A stretch of 11,370 nt of DNA from Candidatus Zixiibacteriota bacterium (GCA_023134875.1 JAGLUH010000290.1:1-11370), one strand, 5' to 3'. Shown: positions 1-6,098, numbered from the stretch's first letter. Translations and numbers: made by a program. The notes: a model not told the origin generated them from the sequence alone.

Positions 1-203
1 GCTATCGAGTCGTTCGCCATATTATTGCTCAGGACAATCGGGATGCGAATCGAGTCGTTATCAAGTCCGGTTGAGACAGGCATAATACGGCACACCACCT
101 CGATTGGTCTGTCACCAGAGTATCCCACTTCAAAGTTCGCAGATACCATTAGCGGTACCACCAACGCTACCAAAAACGCTGCAAGACGCTTCTTGCTGGC
201 CAT
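1..203 (-). CDS. N-terminus of an exported protein, possibly cohesin-like (partial)
   Basis: The first 67 codons of a minus-strand gene that runs off the left edge. The ATG at 201-203 is preceded by a strong ribosome binding site (AGGAGG on the minus strand, within 211-219) seven bases upstream. The protein starts MASKKRLAAFLVALVVPL, a classic signal peptide with a Lys-Lys-Arg n-region, a hydrophobic core to about residue 19, and likely cleavage after Val-Ser-Ala at residue 22. The mature part contains DNDSIRIPIVLSNNMANDS, which resembles the first strands of cohesin or other Ig-like modules found in exported proteins of Zixibacteria-type genomes. That resemblance is weak because so little is visible. 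The product is secreted or periplasmic; its function is unknown. A strong promoter lies about 310 bases upstream. Confidence 0.75.
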   Translation of the reverse strand, partial: MASKKRLAAFLVALVVPLMVSANFEVGYSGDRPIEVVCRIMPVSTGLDNDSIRIPIVLSNNMANDSI

Positions 204-514
204 TAAGCAACCTCCTCCTGAGGACAAACGACTTCTGACGAGTTACTTCTTTAATCGGTAGCTATTAAGCCTTTTGAAGTCTCCATCGAATCTTATTTGT
301 GTTGCCGCCAGCTTCTTGGTAAGAACCAACTGCTGTAGGTCTTGTAAGTCAGCCGACTGAATCAAGTTCAGCCCAAACGATTAAGTAATGCTTGACTCCA
401 TTTCGACAGAACACGTAACTACTTTGCTTGAAGACTCAACATCGTTTCGTACTCTTAGCAAACAGAATCAATATGTCATCAGAAGCTTGAGGGTTAAGAC
501 CTTGCGTTCACTCC
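204..514 (-). other. Long 5' leader region of the exported-protein gene
   Basis: If transcription starts at the promoter 521-549, about 310 bases of untranslated leader precede the ATG at 203. I compared the minus-strand leader by eye with the conserved cores of the TPP, cobalamin, SAM, glycine and c-di-GMP-I riboswitches and saw no match. It contains a 40-codon open frame (243-365, TTG start, TAA stop) whose translation is rich in Leu, Gln and Lys and ends LNSYRLKK. No clear ribosome binding site precedes that frame, so it could be a small gene, a remnant of one, or chance. Confidence 0.4.
211..219 (-). promoter_or_regulatory. Strong Shine-Dalgarno of the exported-protein gene
   Basis: The minus strand reads AGGAGGAGG here, seven bases before the ATG at 203. 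This decides the start of the truncated gene at the left edge and shows that canonical SD-led initiation is used in this genome. Confidence 0.8.
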
Positions 515-520
515 GAGGGG

Positions 521-549
521 AATATAATCGGAACTCGCAGACTTGTCAA
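521..549 (-). promoter_or_regulatory. Sigma70-type promoter for the left-edge exported-protein gene
   Basis: On the minus strand a perfect -35 TTGACA (544-549) is followed by a 17-base spacer and the -10 TATATT (521-526). The sequence upstream of the -35 is A/T-rich and could act as an UP element. Start of transcription is expected near position 514. It points toward the gene at 203 and there is no other open gene between them. Confidence 0.7.
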
Positions 550-715
550 TAAGAAAAATGGTTTTCAAGCGATTTTTTTACATGTTTTCAAAGACAAGCT
601 AATCTGGTAAAACCAATAAATCCTTATAATTACCAAAAAAAGCCGATTTCAGCGCTTTTGCTCCCGTTATTTCGATTAGACACGCTGAGGGCTGTTCTCA
701 TATGCAATCAGGGAT
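550..715. other. A/T-rich intergenic stretch, no gene seen
   Basis: Between the promoter at 521-549 and the candidate RNA at 716-841 I see no convincing gene. There are T-runs, two copies of TTTTCAA about twenty bases apart near 562 and 583, and a short TGGT/ACCA hairpin near 606-616. None is assigned a function. Confidence 0.4.
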
Positions 716-841
716 AAAAAGAAAAGGCCGAAGGATTAGGCGCCAAATCTGAGAGGGGGGCAGGAAACTCAAATTTGGAACAACGCCTATCTTCAGCCTT
801 TTATTTGCCGGCAACGCTAGCGCTGCTCGATTTTCTGTTCC
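716..841 (-). ncRNA. Candidate small non-coding RNA with C-rich loop and terminator hairpin
   Basis: A compact minus-strand transcription unit with no credible coding frame. A promoter (TTGATA 870-875, 16-base spacer, TATATT 848-853) predicts a start near 841. The transcript then forms a long hairpin spanning 722-802. Its outer stem pairs AAAAGGC with GCCUUUU and continues through UGAAG/CUUCG and UAGGCG/CGCCUA. The inner stem pairs CCAAAUUUGAG with CUCAGAUUUGG. The apical loop UUUCCUGCCCCCCU is C-rich. Two positions are G-U wobbles when read on the minus strand but A-C mismatches on the plus strand, which supports the minus orientation. The stem is followed by CUUUUCUUUUU, so the hairpin can double as an intrinsic terminator. 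Size about 126 bases. It does not match the conserved parts of 4.5S SRP RNA or 6S RNA as far as I can judge. The alternative is a plain long terminator. Confidence 0.5.
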
Positions 842-847
842 GTTATG

Positions 848-875
848 AATATATTCAAAATTGAAACATTATCAA
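848..875 (-). promoter_or_regulatory. Promoter of the candidate small RNA
   Basis: The minus strand carries TTGATA (870-875), a 16-base A/T-rich spacer and TATATT (848-853). It lies just downstream of the terminator at 896-936 and just upstream of the structured element at 722-802, so it would start a separate short transcript. Confidence 0.55.
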
Positions 876-895
876 GCTTTTTTAAGTTACTCAAT

Positions 896-936
896 AAAAA
901 AACCGGAATCTGCGCTATTTCTTGATGCTCCGGTTT
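896..936 (-). terminator. Intrinsic terminator downstream of the kinase-like gene
   Basis: On the minus strand AAACCGGA (929-936) and TCCGGTTT (900-907) form a perfect 8-base stem with a 21-base loop, followed directly by a run of T. It would end the transcript of the gene at 1100-1807, leaving a 3' untranslated tail of about 160 bases in which I see no gene. Confidence 0.65.
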
Positions 937-1099
937 ATGCCCACCAGAGGTTGGCCAATCGCGACTGCACTCCTTCATCGAGATATCAATGATAGACAGT
1001 ATTCCTTTCACCGGCAGGGATACATCACAGAGGGCGACAACGGACAAGCAAGCGAACAAAAAAAGGGGAATTGCCTGACATCAGCAACCTCTGGCCAGG

Positions 1100-1807
1100 T
1101 CAGTCGCGCGCAAAACGCAGCTTAGTGAACTTCTCCATCGCCGCTATAGCAATGATGTTGATCGCGGTTTCATTAGTTATCGCTTCCGAGTTGATTACCA
1201 GGTCATAGTGCAGCGGATCATCAATCGATTCACCCAGTTGCTTCCTGATAAATTCGCGCCGTTCCCGATCATTCTCTTCAACTTCCCGCCCCGCTTCCGC
1301 TTCGCTCAGCTTCTCATAAGTGATTAAGTTCCGAATCCGTTGCTTGCGCGGCGCAACCACCCGCACATGAAAACCGCGCTCCATACCAACGATCAGGTTC
1401 GCGCCGCGACCGACTACCACCACTCCCCCCAGCGCGGAAATCGAGTAGATGACCTCCCGCAGGTGGCGGGAATAATCGCTGTGGTCGACATAAAAGCCGG
1501 CGAAGACCCCCTCAAACCAGGATTCCAACTGTGATCGCGTCTGCTGGTCGAGGGAAGCGACGATCCTACGCTTGTAGCCGGATGATTTGCAGATGTAATC
1601 GATCAGGTCACGATGCAGCAAAGTGTAGTGAAACCGCTCGGCGATGCGCTCAGCGATATAGCTTCCACGGCTGCCGCGCTGACGCGATACGGTAATCACC
1701 GGCCGCAGGTCGCGTTGGGCAACCTCGGTTTTCTCCTCTTCCTGAGCCTTTCGTTCCAGCTCCCAGCGGCGTACTTGACGGTCAATGATGGCTTCGACTG
1801 AACTCAC
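1100..1807 (-). CDS. Cytidylate kinase-like family protein
   Basis: A 235-residue cytoplasmic protein of the cytidylate-kinase-like family (Cytidylate_kin_2 type), P-loop kinase fold. After a charged N-terminal helix (residues 5-33), strand VITVSRQRGSRGS (37-49) stands where a P-loop sits. The family uses this SR-x-x-GS-x-G form in place of the classic GxxxxGK. Further family marks are LLHRDLIDYIC (63-73), VVVVGRGANLIV (129-140), an Arg-rich lid-like segment (154-188) and a DDPLHYDLVIN motif (196-206). I chose the GTG at 1807 because GGAGG stands seven bases before it and the family begins near here. The frame is open to a TTG at 1882, but that overlaps the -35 box of the gene's own promoter. 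True substrate is unknown; many members are not proven to phosphorylate CMP. It follows the SxtJ-like gene in the same direction. Confidence 0.85.
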   Translation of the reverse strand: MSSVEAIIDRQVRRWELERKAQEEEKTEVAQRDLRPVITVSRQRGSRGSYIAERIAERFHYTLLHRDLIDYICKSSGYKRRIVASLDQQTRSQLESWFEGVFAGFYVDHSDYSRHLREVIYSISALGGVVVVGRGANLIVGMERGFHVRVVAPRKQRIRNLITYEKLSEAEAGREVEENDRERREFIRKQLGESIDDPLHYDLVINSEAITNETAINIIAIAAMEKFTKLRFARD

Positions 1808-1814
1808 AGGCACC

Positions 1815-1819
1815 CCTCC
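1815..1819 (-). promoter_or_regulatory. Shine-Dalgarno deciding the GTG start of the kinase-like gene
   Basis: GGAGG on the minus strand, seven bases upstream of the GTG at 1807. No comparable site precedes the more distal TTG at 1882, so the shorter 235-residue product is preferred. Confidence 0.65.
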
Positions 1820-1853
1820 AGTTCTTGAGTTTCCTTCCCGTTCTGTCACTGGA

Positions 1854-1882
1854 AATATCGCTTTCCGGGCGATAAAGGTCAA
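1854..1882 (-). promoter_or_regulatory. Promoter of the kinase-like gene
   Basis: The minus strand has TTGACC (1877-1882), a 17-base spacer and GATATT (1854-1859). Transcription would start near 1847, about 40 bases before the GTG at 1807. I see no terminator between the SxtJ-like stop (1925) and this promoter, so read-through from the upstream pair is also possible. Confidence 0.5.
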
Positions 1883-1924
1883 TACCTATTGTCGCAGGAT
1901 ATGTTCTGAAGCTGATGATAGTTG

Positions 1925-2338
1925 TCAGAATTGGCGCTCAAAATGCTCCGGGTCGGCATTGTCGGTGGGTTCGCTGAAGTAGGAGTCTTTCCCCAACGGG
2001 CGCCTTAGATTCAGGTTGTCCCTGCCAATTAGTCGAAATACCAGACCGATCGGTATTACCACTAAGCAAAAGATCAGGGCGGTGATGACAGGCGAGGTGA
2101 TCCGACCGAGGAGGAAACTCACTGCCATCCAGATCAAGTAGACGATTCTACCCAGTGGCGGGATGAAAAAAGAAAACATCGAAAGAGCGAAACCGATAAG
2201 CGCGGCTTTCAGGGCAGTTTCCCCTTTTCCCAGCAGGAGCAGAATAAAAGCGAACAGCAGGAAGGCGATCAGCAGGGTGATCGCAAACGTCCTGACCTGC
2301 GGCTTTGTCGGTTTCCAGTTTATTCGACCAAACATCAT
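1925..2338 (-). CDS. SxtJ-like integral membrane protein
   Basis: A 137-residue membrane protein. Hydrophobic segments lie at about residues 17-36, 43-60, 62-77 and 82-103. They are followed by a polar tail with GRDNLNLRRPLGKDSYFSEP (105-124), which fits the G-R-D-x-L-x-R...SY-W/F signature I associate with the SxtJ family (named from the saxitoxin cluster). The ATG at 2338 was chosen because it lies one base after the stop of the carbamoyltransferase gene (TGA-T-ATG), which indicates translational coupling. No strong ribosome binding site is present. The frame extends upstream into the carbamoyltransferase gene, but that part reads as a shadow frame rich in Trp, Arg and Cys. SxtJ has no proven activity; its regular pairing with O-carbamoyltransferases suggests a membrane partner or anchor for that enzyme. 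Confidence 0.8.
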   Translation of the reverse strand: MMFGRINWKPTKPQVRTFAITLLIAFLLFAFILLLLGKGETALKAALIGFALSMFSFFIPPLGRIVYLIWMAVSFLLGRITSPVITALIFCLVVIPIGLVFRLIGRDNLNLRRPLGKDSYFSEPTDNADPEHFERQF

Positions 2339-2339
2339 A

Positions 2340-4154
2340 TCAATCGGGTTGAAAACTTTGACGGTACTCCGTCGCACCGGCATATTCAGGCTGATCTTCC
2401 TTGCGCAATACCAGGTTTTCCAGCACCAGGATATCCATATCAGTGAACATGAAGCAGCGGTACGCCTCCAGCGGCGTGTTGACAATCGGTTCGCCCCGAA
2501 TGTTGAAACTGGTATTAACAATTACAGAACAACCGGTGCGACGCTTGAAGGCGCTGACTATATTATAGAAGAAACCATTGCGTTCCTTAGTGACAGTCTG
2601 CAGGCGACCAGAATAATCGACATGCGTCACCGCCGGAATTGTCGACCTGATAACCCGGAGCTTCTCCAAGCCACGACGTGCGTTATCATCGTCGGCGATC
2701 CGGATAGACTCCCGGATCGGCTCCACCAGAAGCATATAGGGGCTGTCGCAATCCTCGGCAAAGTAGTCGGCGACATCTTCACGCAATACCGCTGGCGCGA
2801 AGGGACGGAATGATTCCCGGAATTTGATTTTCTGATTCAGTTTCAACTGCATCTCTGGTGAGCGAGCATCGGCAAGGATACTCCGAGCCCCCAGGGCGCG
2901 CGGCCCGAATTCCATTCTCCCCTGAAAGAAGCCGACAACCTTCCCTTGCTCGATTGCTGCCGCGACCAGGTCGGGAATGTCATCTCGACTCTTCTCCTGA
3001 TAGACCGCCTTGACGCTGTTGAGAAAATGCTTGATGTCGTCCACCTGGTACGCCGGACCGAGGTAGCTGCCGGCCTGCGCATCATCGGCGGTGACGTTGC
3101 GCTCCCGATCCAGGTGGATGTGCCAGGCTGCCAGCGCCGCGCCGATAGCGCCTCCGGCATCCCCTGAGGCCGGTTGAATGAAGATGTCGTCGAAAATTCC
3201 GGCCCGCCGAATTAGACCATTGGCTACCGAGTTGAGCGCTACCCCGCCGGCCAGCGCCAGGTTCTTCTCGCCGGTCAGATCACGAGCGGTGCGCGCCAAC
3301 CGCAGCAGGATGCGGTTAGTTACTTTCTGGATCGAGGCGGCGATATCGAGATGTTTCTCAGCAAATGGCTCCTTCGGCTTTTTCGGCGACAATCCGAACA
3401 ACTTCTCAAACTTGCGGGAGGTCATCTTCAGCCCGCTGCAATAGTCGAAGTATTCCATGTTCAGCCAGAAGGAACCATCTTCCTTCACAGTAATCATCTT
3501 GTCCAGGATGAGATCAACATATTTTGGCTTGCCATAAGGTGCCAGTCCCATCAACTTGTATTCGCCTGAGTTCACCTTGAAGCCAAGATAGTAGGTGAAG
3601 GCCGAGTAGAGCAGACCCAGGGAATGAGGAAACTTAAGTTCCTGCAATAGCTCGATCTTATTCTGCTGACCGTGACCGATAGTAGTGGTGCTCCATTCGC
3701 CGACACCATCGATAGTGAGAATTGCCGCTTGCGCAAAGGGCGAAGGATAGAAGGCCGAGGCGGCATGCGAGAGATGATGCCGGGAGAAGAGCAGCTTGCC
3801 GGTAAACCTCCCTTCAAGCCGCTTCTTGATTTCGCGGGGAAGATGGAGCTTATAATTCAGCCAAAGAGGCAGTGCCTTGTGGAAAGAGGCGAGACCACGC
3901 GGCGCAAAGGCGAGATATGTTTCCAGCAAGCGCTCAAATGTCAGCAAGGGCTTGTCGTAGTAGCAGACTATCTCAAGCTGTTCCGGCGTGATACCGGCAT
4001 ACTCCAGACAGAAACGGGTGGCTTGTGTCGGAAAGGAGTTGTCATGCTTGACGCGACTGAAGCGCTCTTCCTGGACGGCGGCGATGATCCGGCCGTCGGC
4101 AATCAGGGCGGCGGCGCTGTCATGATAGAAAGCGGATATCCCAAGAATGTACAT
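2340..4154 (-). CDS. O-carbamoyltransferase (SxtI/NodU/TobZ type)
   Basis: A 604-residue cytoplasmic enzyme that transfers a carbamoyl group from carbamoyl phosphate, via a carbamoyl-adenylate, to a hydroxyl acceptor. The N-terminal half is Kae1/ASKHA-like: it starts MYILGISAFYHDSAAALI, has the metal-binding histidines in RHHLSHAASAFY (125-136), DGVGEWSTT (149-157), GLAPYGKP (203-210), LAGGVALN (301-308) and PASGDAGGAIGAAL (328-341). The C-terminal domain has GRMEFGPRALGARSILADAR (412-431), FRPFAPAVL (449-457) and NTSFNIRGEPIV (547-558), the phosphate and nucleotide binding signatures of the family. All expected motifs are intact and the length is normal. I chose the ATG at 4154 because homology begins exactly there and because the longer frame would start inside the HU terminator. 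A promoter lies at 4166-4194, leaving a leader of only about five bases. The SxtJ-like gene follows with one base between. Confidence 0.93.
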   Translation of the reverse strand: MYILGISAFYHDSAAALIADGRIIAAVQEERFSRVKHDNSFPTQATRFCLEYAGITPEQLEIVCYYDKPLLTFERLLETYLAFAPRGLASFHKALPLWLNYKLHLPREIKKRLEGRFTGKLLFSRHHLSHAASAFYPSPFAQAAILTIDGVGEWSTTTIGHGQQNKIELLQELKFPHSLGLLYSAFTYYLGFKVNSGEYKLMGLAPYGKPKYVDLILDKMITVKEDGSFWLNMEYFDYCSGLKMTSRKFEKLFGLSPKKPKEPFAEKHLDIAASIQKVTNRILLRLARTARDLTGEKNLALAGGVALNSVANGLIRRAGIFDDIFIQPASGDAGGAIGAALAAWHIHLDRERNVTADDAQAGSYLGPAYQVDDIKHFLNSVKAVYQEKSRDDIPDLVAAAIEQGKVVGFFQGRMEFGPRALGARSILADARSPEMQLKLNQKIKFRESFRPFAPAVLREDVADYFAEDCDSPYMLLVEPIRESIRIADDDNARRGLEKLRVIRSTIPAVTHVDYSGRLQTVTKERNGFFYNIVSAFKRRTGCSVIVNTSFNIRGEPIVNTPLEAYRCFMFTDMDILVLENLVLRKEDQPEYAGATEYRQSFQPD

Positions 4155-4165
4155 AACGCGGCGGC

Positions 4166-4194
4166 AATATGCACCTGTCGAAGTTGTCTGTAAA
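4166..4194 (-). promoter_or_regulatory. Promoter of the carbamoyltransferase-sxtJ pair
   Basis: On the minus strand TTTACA (4189-4194) is separated by 17 bases from CATATT (4166-4171). Expected start is near 4159, only about five bases before the ATG at 4154, so the message would be nearly leaderless. No Shine-Dalgarno is visible before that ATG. The promoter begins directly after the T-run of the HU terminator. Confidence 0.55.
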
Positions 4195-4198
4195 CCAT

Positions 4199-4234
4199 AA
4201 AAAAGAAGGTGTTCAGTGAACCTGAACACCTTCT
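4199..4234 (-). terminator. Strong intrinsic terminator of the HU gene
   Basis: A perfect 12-base inverted repeat (4205-4216 with 4222-4233, GAAGGTGTTCAG and its complement) around a 5-base loop. On the minus strand it is followed by six T. It lies about 30 bases after the HU stop and insulates the carbamoyltransferase transcript from HU transcription. Confidence 0.9.
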
Positions 4235-4265
4235 GGATACTCGAATGTTTCCGTGAGTTGCCCGC

Positions 4266-4565
4266 TTACTTCTTCGGCGGGACGATAGCGTCCTTGCAGA
4301 CCTTGGCGACACGGAACTTGACCACAGTCTTGGCGCCAATCTTGATCTGCTCACCCGTCTGCGGGTTGCGACCCATGCGCGCCTTGCGATGGCTCTTGAC
4401 CAGCTTGCCGAAACCGGGAAGAGTGAACTGACCGGCCTTCTTGGTTTCGGTTACTGCGGTCTTGTGCAATGTGTCAAGGAACTTGTTGACATCAATTTTG
4501 GTCATACCGCTCTTCTCGGAAAGAACAGAGATGAGCTGTGCCTTGGTCAACGGTTTGCCTGGCAT
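4266..4565 (-). CDS. HU/IHF-family DNA-binding protein
   Basis: A 99-residue nucleoid protein that binds and bends DNA as a dimer. It has the usual order: N-terminal helices with KPLTKAQLISVLSEKSGM (4-21), a TLPGFGKLV turn (48-56), the DNA-inserting beta arm with the invariant GRNPQTGEQIKI (65-76) and a VVKFRVAKVCKDAI ending (81-94). The key arm proline (GRNP) is present. The length is slightly longer than the usual 90 residues because of a short Lys-Pro tail. The ATG at 4565 has a strong AGGAGG four bases upstream. The gene stands alone: its own promoter upstream and a perfect terminator at 4199-4234. I cannot tell which HU paralogue it is, so no symbol is given. Confidence 0.95.
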   Translation of the reverse strand: MPGKPLTKAQLISVLSEKSGMTKIDVNKFLDTLHKTAVTETKKAGQFTLPGFGKLVKSHRKARMGRNPQTGEQIKIGAKTVVKFRVAKVCKDAIVPPKK

Positions 4566-4642
4566 AATACCTCCTACAGGTTAAGAAACTATTCCTTCAA
4601 TTATGTTTTACAAAAACATCCTAACATCGATTGCACCCTTAA

Positions 4643-4670
4643 TTTATAGTGCTTTCGCACAATTTGATAA
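4643..4670 (-). promoter_or_regulatory. Probable HU promoter with a palindrome in the spacer
   Basis: On the minus strand TTATCA (4665-4670), a 16-base spacer and TATAAA (4643-4648) give a likely sigma70 promoter, with a leader of roughly 65 bases before the HU ATG. The spacer contains the inverted repeat GTGC-GAAA-GCAC (4649-4660). Upstream, to about 4725, the DNA is A/T-rich with two TTAGCA repeats (4686 and 4701, 15 bases apart), suitable as an UP element or regulator sites. A second, weaker -10 candidate (CATAAT, 4600-4605) lies closer to the gene. Confidence 0.4.
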
Positions 4671-4936
4671 CACATGTTGAAACTATTAGCAACAGAAAAT
4701 TTAGCATTTTTCAAGTTTTTTTTAGGGGTCAAGCATAGTTTAACCCGCATGAAAAGAGGGCATCGTTCGCCTTGAAAGATTGAGTGGAGATATCGACAAT
4801 ACTCAAGTCGCCCGATAACCGACTCCGCGCCGGTGACTCTGATAGACGGCTGACTCCTGTAAGTTGCGGCAACACAATATATTACCAGGAAGCATTATCG
4901 AACTAACCGGTGTCCCACTCAAGAGTAGAGCAACGG

Positions 4937-4982
4937 CTACAATTGTAGAGTCAAAGGATAATTGTGAGAATGACGATTGTGA
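4937..4982. promoter_or_regulatory. Palindrome and ATTGTGA repeats, possible operator
   Basis: CTACAATTGTAG (4937-4948) is a perfect 12-base palindrome. It is followed by two ATTGTGA direct repeats (4961-4967 and 4976-4982) set 15 bases apart. The core ATTGT is shared by all three. The position, about 50-95 bases upstream of the GTPase gene, fits a regulator-binding site, but no regulator is known. Confidence 0.25.
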
Positions 4983-5024
4983 CACGGCACTCAAGCTTGA
5001 CAAATAACTTGCTCTTTCTTTTCT

Positions 5025-5030
5025 TATAAT
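5025..5030 (+). promoter_or_regulatory. Perfect TATAAT just upstream of the GTPase ATG
   Basis: A consensus -10 lies only three bases before the ATG at 5034. The nearest TTGACA (4997-5002) is 22 bases away, too far for a standard sigma70 promoter. If the -10 is used, the transcript would begin at or slightly inside the start codon. It may therefore be fortuitous, or the real promoter is further upstream. Confidence 0.3.
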
Positions 5031-5033
5031 TGT

Positions 5034-6032
5034 ATGCCAGCCAATTTGACACCAATATATAAGGAAGCGGAAGAGCGCTATCGCCGCGCTACTGACGACA
5101 ACGAACGTCTCGCCGCCCTCAAGGAGATGCTCGCGGTTATCCCCAAGCACAAGGGGACCGATAAGCTGCAAGGCGAAATCAAGGCGAAGATCGCCAAGCT
5201 GAAGAAGAGCAGGAGCGCCAAGAAGGGAGGTACCCGGCAGAAGGCGCCCGACAATATCCCCAAGGAGGGTGCCGCGCAGATTCCACTGGTGGGTGCGCCC
5301 AACTGCGGCAAGTCGCAATTCCTTGCCACGTTAACCAACGCCCGTCCCGATATCGCCGACTATCCCTACACCACACGCATTCCCACCACCGCCATGATGG
5401 AATGGGAGAACATCAAGTTTCAATTGATCGACCTGCCACCGGTAGCGCTAGCCTCCTACGAAGGCTGGATGAAATCGTTACTGTTTCGTGCTGATGTAAT
5501 CTTTCTCTTCGCCGATCTTTCCTCCGACGACCTCATCGACGACGTTCAGACGATACTAAACATGCTGGATTACCAGCAGATCAATCTGGTCAATCCTGAC
5601 TTCGAGCGGGAAGAGGACCAGCTCACTCTCGACAAGGTTTGGAAGAAAACTTTTCTTTTGGCTAATAAGTATGACTGCGACGAAGAGGATATTCGTCTTG
5701 GTTTCCTGACTGAAGCCTTCGGTGACCGTTTTCCAATCTATAAGATCAACGCCCTGACCGGCGAAGGCAGCGATGAACTCAAAGAGCGGCTCTTTGATTC
5801 GCTTGGGCTGATTCGGATTTACACCAAGACACCGGGACGCGATGCGTACATGACTGATCCGGTGCTGCTGATGCAGCCGGCGACGGTTGCGGATGCCGCC
5901 TACCATATTCATAAGGATTTCGCTCATAAACTTACCTATGCCAGAATCTGGGGCGAGGGCAAATTCGACGGCCAGCGGGTGCAGAAAGATTTCCAGATAG
6001 CCGACGGCGATATCCTCGAATTTCATCTATAG
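5034..6032 (+). CDS. TGS domain-containing GTPase (Obg/DRG-like)
   Basis: A 332-residue cytoplasmic GTPase. Residues 1-65 form a basic, helical N-terminal region, starting MPANLTPIYKEAEERYRRA and containing IPKHKGTDKLQ. The G domain has G1 GAPNCGKS (87-94), a switch region YPYTT (110-114), G3 DLPP (133-136) and G4 NKYD (211-214). A G5-like INALTGEG sits at 238-245. The last 75 residues (about 258-332) form a TGS domain, ending VQKDFQIADGDILEFHL, the typical fold for RNA or ppGpp-type contacts. G3 reads DLPP where classic GTPases have DxxG; related TGS GTPases often show D-x-P-P here. The start is supported by the MPANL beginning common in this group, although no Shine-Dalgarno is seen. Ribosome association is likely by family, not shown. 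A hairpin directly after the stop may end this transcript. Confidence 0.88.
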   Translation: MPANLTPIYKEAEERYRRATDDNERLAALKEMLAVIPKHKGTDKLQGEIKAKIAKLKKSRSAKKGGTRQKAPDNIPKEGAAQIPLVGAPNCGKSQFLATLTNARPDIADYPYTTRIPTTAMMEWENIKFQLIDLPPVALASYEGWMKSLLFRADVIFLFADLSSDDLIDDVQTILNMLDYQQINLVNPDFEREEDQLTLDKVWKKTFLLANKYDCDEEDIRLGFLTEAFGDRFPIYKINALTGEGSDELKERLFDSLGLIRIYTKTPGRDAYMTDPVLLMQPATVADAAYHIHKDFAHKLTYARIWGEGKFDGQRVQKDFQIADGDILEFHL

Positions 6033-6060
6033 CACTGAATAGTGCCGGTAGCTATTTTTC
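6029..6060 (+). terminator. Probable intrinsic terminator after the GTPase gene
   Basis: ATAGC (6029-6033) pairs with GCTAT (6051-6055) around an inner CACT/AGTG hairpin, followed by TTTTTC and a further T-rich stretch. The hairpin overlaps the TAG stop at 6030-6032. The stem is short and interrupted, so termination may be partial. Confidence 0.45.
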
Positions 6061-6085
6061 CTCTTTTCCAACTGGCGCGCAATCG

Positions 6086-6091
6086 TATATT
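6086..6091 (+). promoter_or_regulatory. Possible -10 element for a leaderless DUF5989 transcript
   Basis: TATATT ends seven bases before the ATG at 6099, the distance expected between a -10 box and the first transcribed base. The -35 region (TTTTCC around 6064) is poor. No Shine-Dalgarno precedes the gene, in line with leaderless initiation. Confidence 0.3.
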
Positions 6092-6098
6092 ACTTCCG

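Larger units (their letters stand above)
4566..5033. other. Divergent intergenic region between HU and the TGS GTPase
   Basis: About 470 bases with no credible gene. The long minus-strand frame across 4803-5318 is mostly a shadow of the GTPase gene. The left part carries the HU promoter and A/T-rich DNA including a run of eight T near 4716-4723. The right part has a perfect 12-base palindrome CTACAATTGTAG (4937-4948), two ATTGTGA repeats at 4961 and 4976, a TTGACA at 4997 and a perfect TATAAT at 5025. I looked for a tRNA cloverleaf around 4800-4870 and saw none. Confidence 0.5.

Noticed and set aside
716..841. 6S RNA or 4.5S SRP RNA
   Set aside because: The long hairpin invited the comparison, but the SRP apical GGAA tetraloop motif and the large central bubble of 6S RNA are not seen, and the length is short for 6S.
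817..1059. 80-codon minus-strand frame between the kinase-like gene and the candidate RNA
   Set aside because: It needs a TTG start with no ribosome binding site, and it runs through a terminator hairpin (896-936) and a promoter (848-875). Composition shows no domain or membrane pattern.
2163..2813. Long plus-strand frame of 216 codons
   Set aside because: It lies opposite the SxtJ-like and carbamoyltransferase genes, whose protein motifs are unmistakable. The frame has no recognisable protein features.
3672..4193. Plus-strand frame of 173 codons
   Set aside because: Shadow of the carbamoyltransferase N-terminal domain, which carries conserved catalytic motifs on the other strand.
4155..4229. 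A 25-codon N-terminal extension of the carbamoyltransferase
   Set aside because: It would start inside the HU terminator hairpin and overlap the gene's own promoter; family homology begins at the ATG at 4154.
4790..4875. Possible tRNA in the HU/GTPase intergenic region
   Set aside because: No acceptor stem, T-loop GTTCRA motif or D-loop pattern could be assembled there.
4997..5030. TTGACA plus TATAAT as a standard promoter for the GTPase gene
   Set aside because: Both boxes are perfect but separated by 22 bases, too far for sigma70 recognition, and the -10 is only three bases from the ATG.
4803..5318. Minus-strand frame of 171 codons upstream of and across the GTPase start
   Set aside because: Its first half is the shadow of the GTPase N-terminal region; no ribosome binding site or domain is visible.
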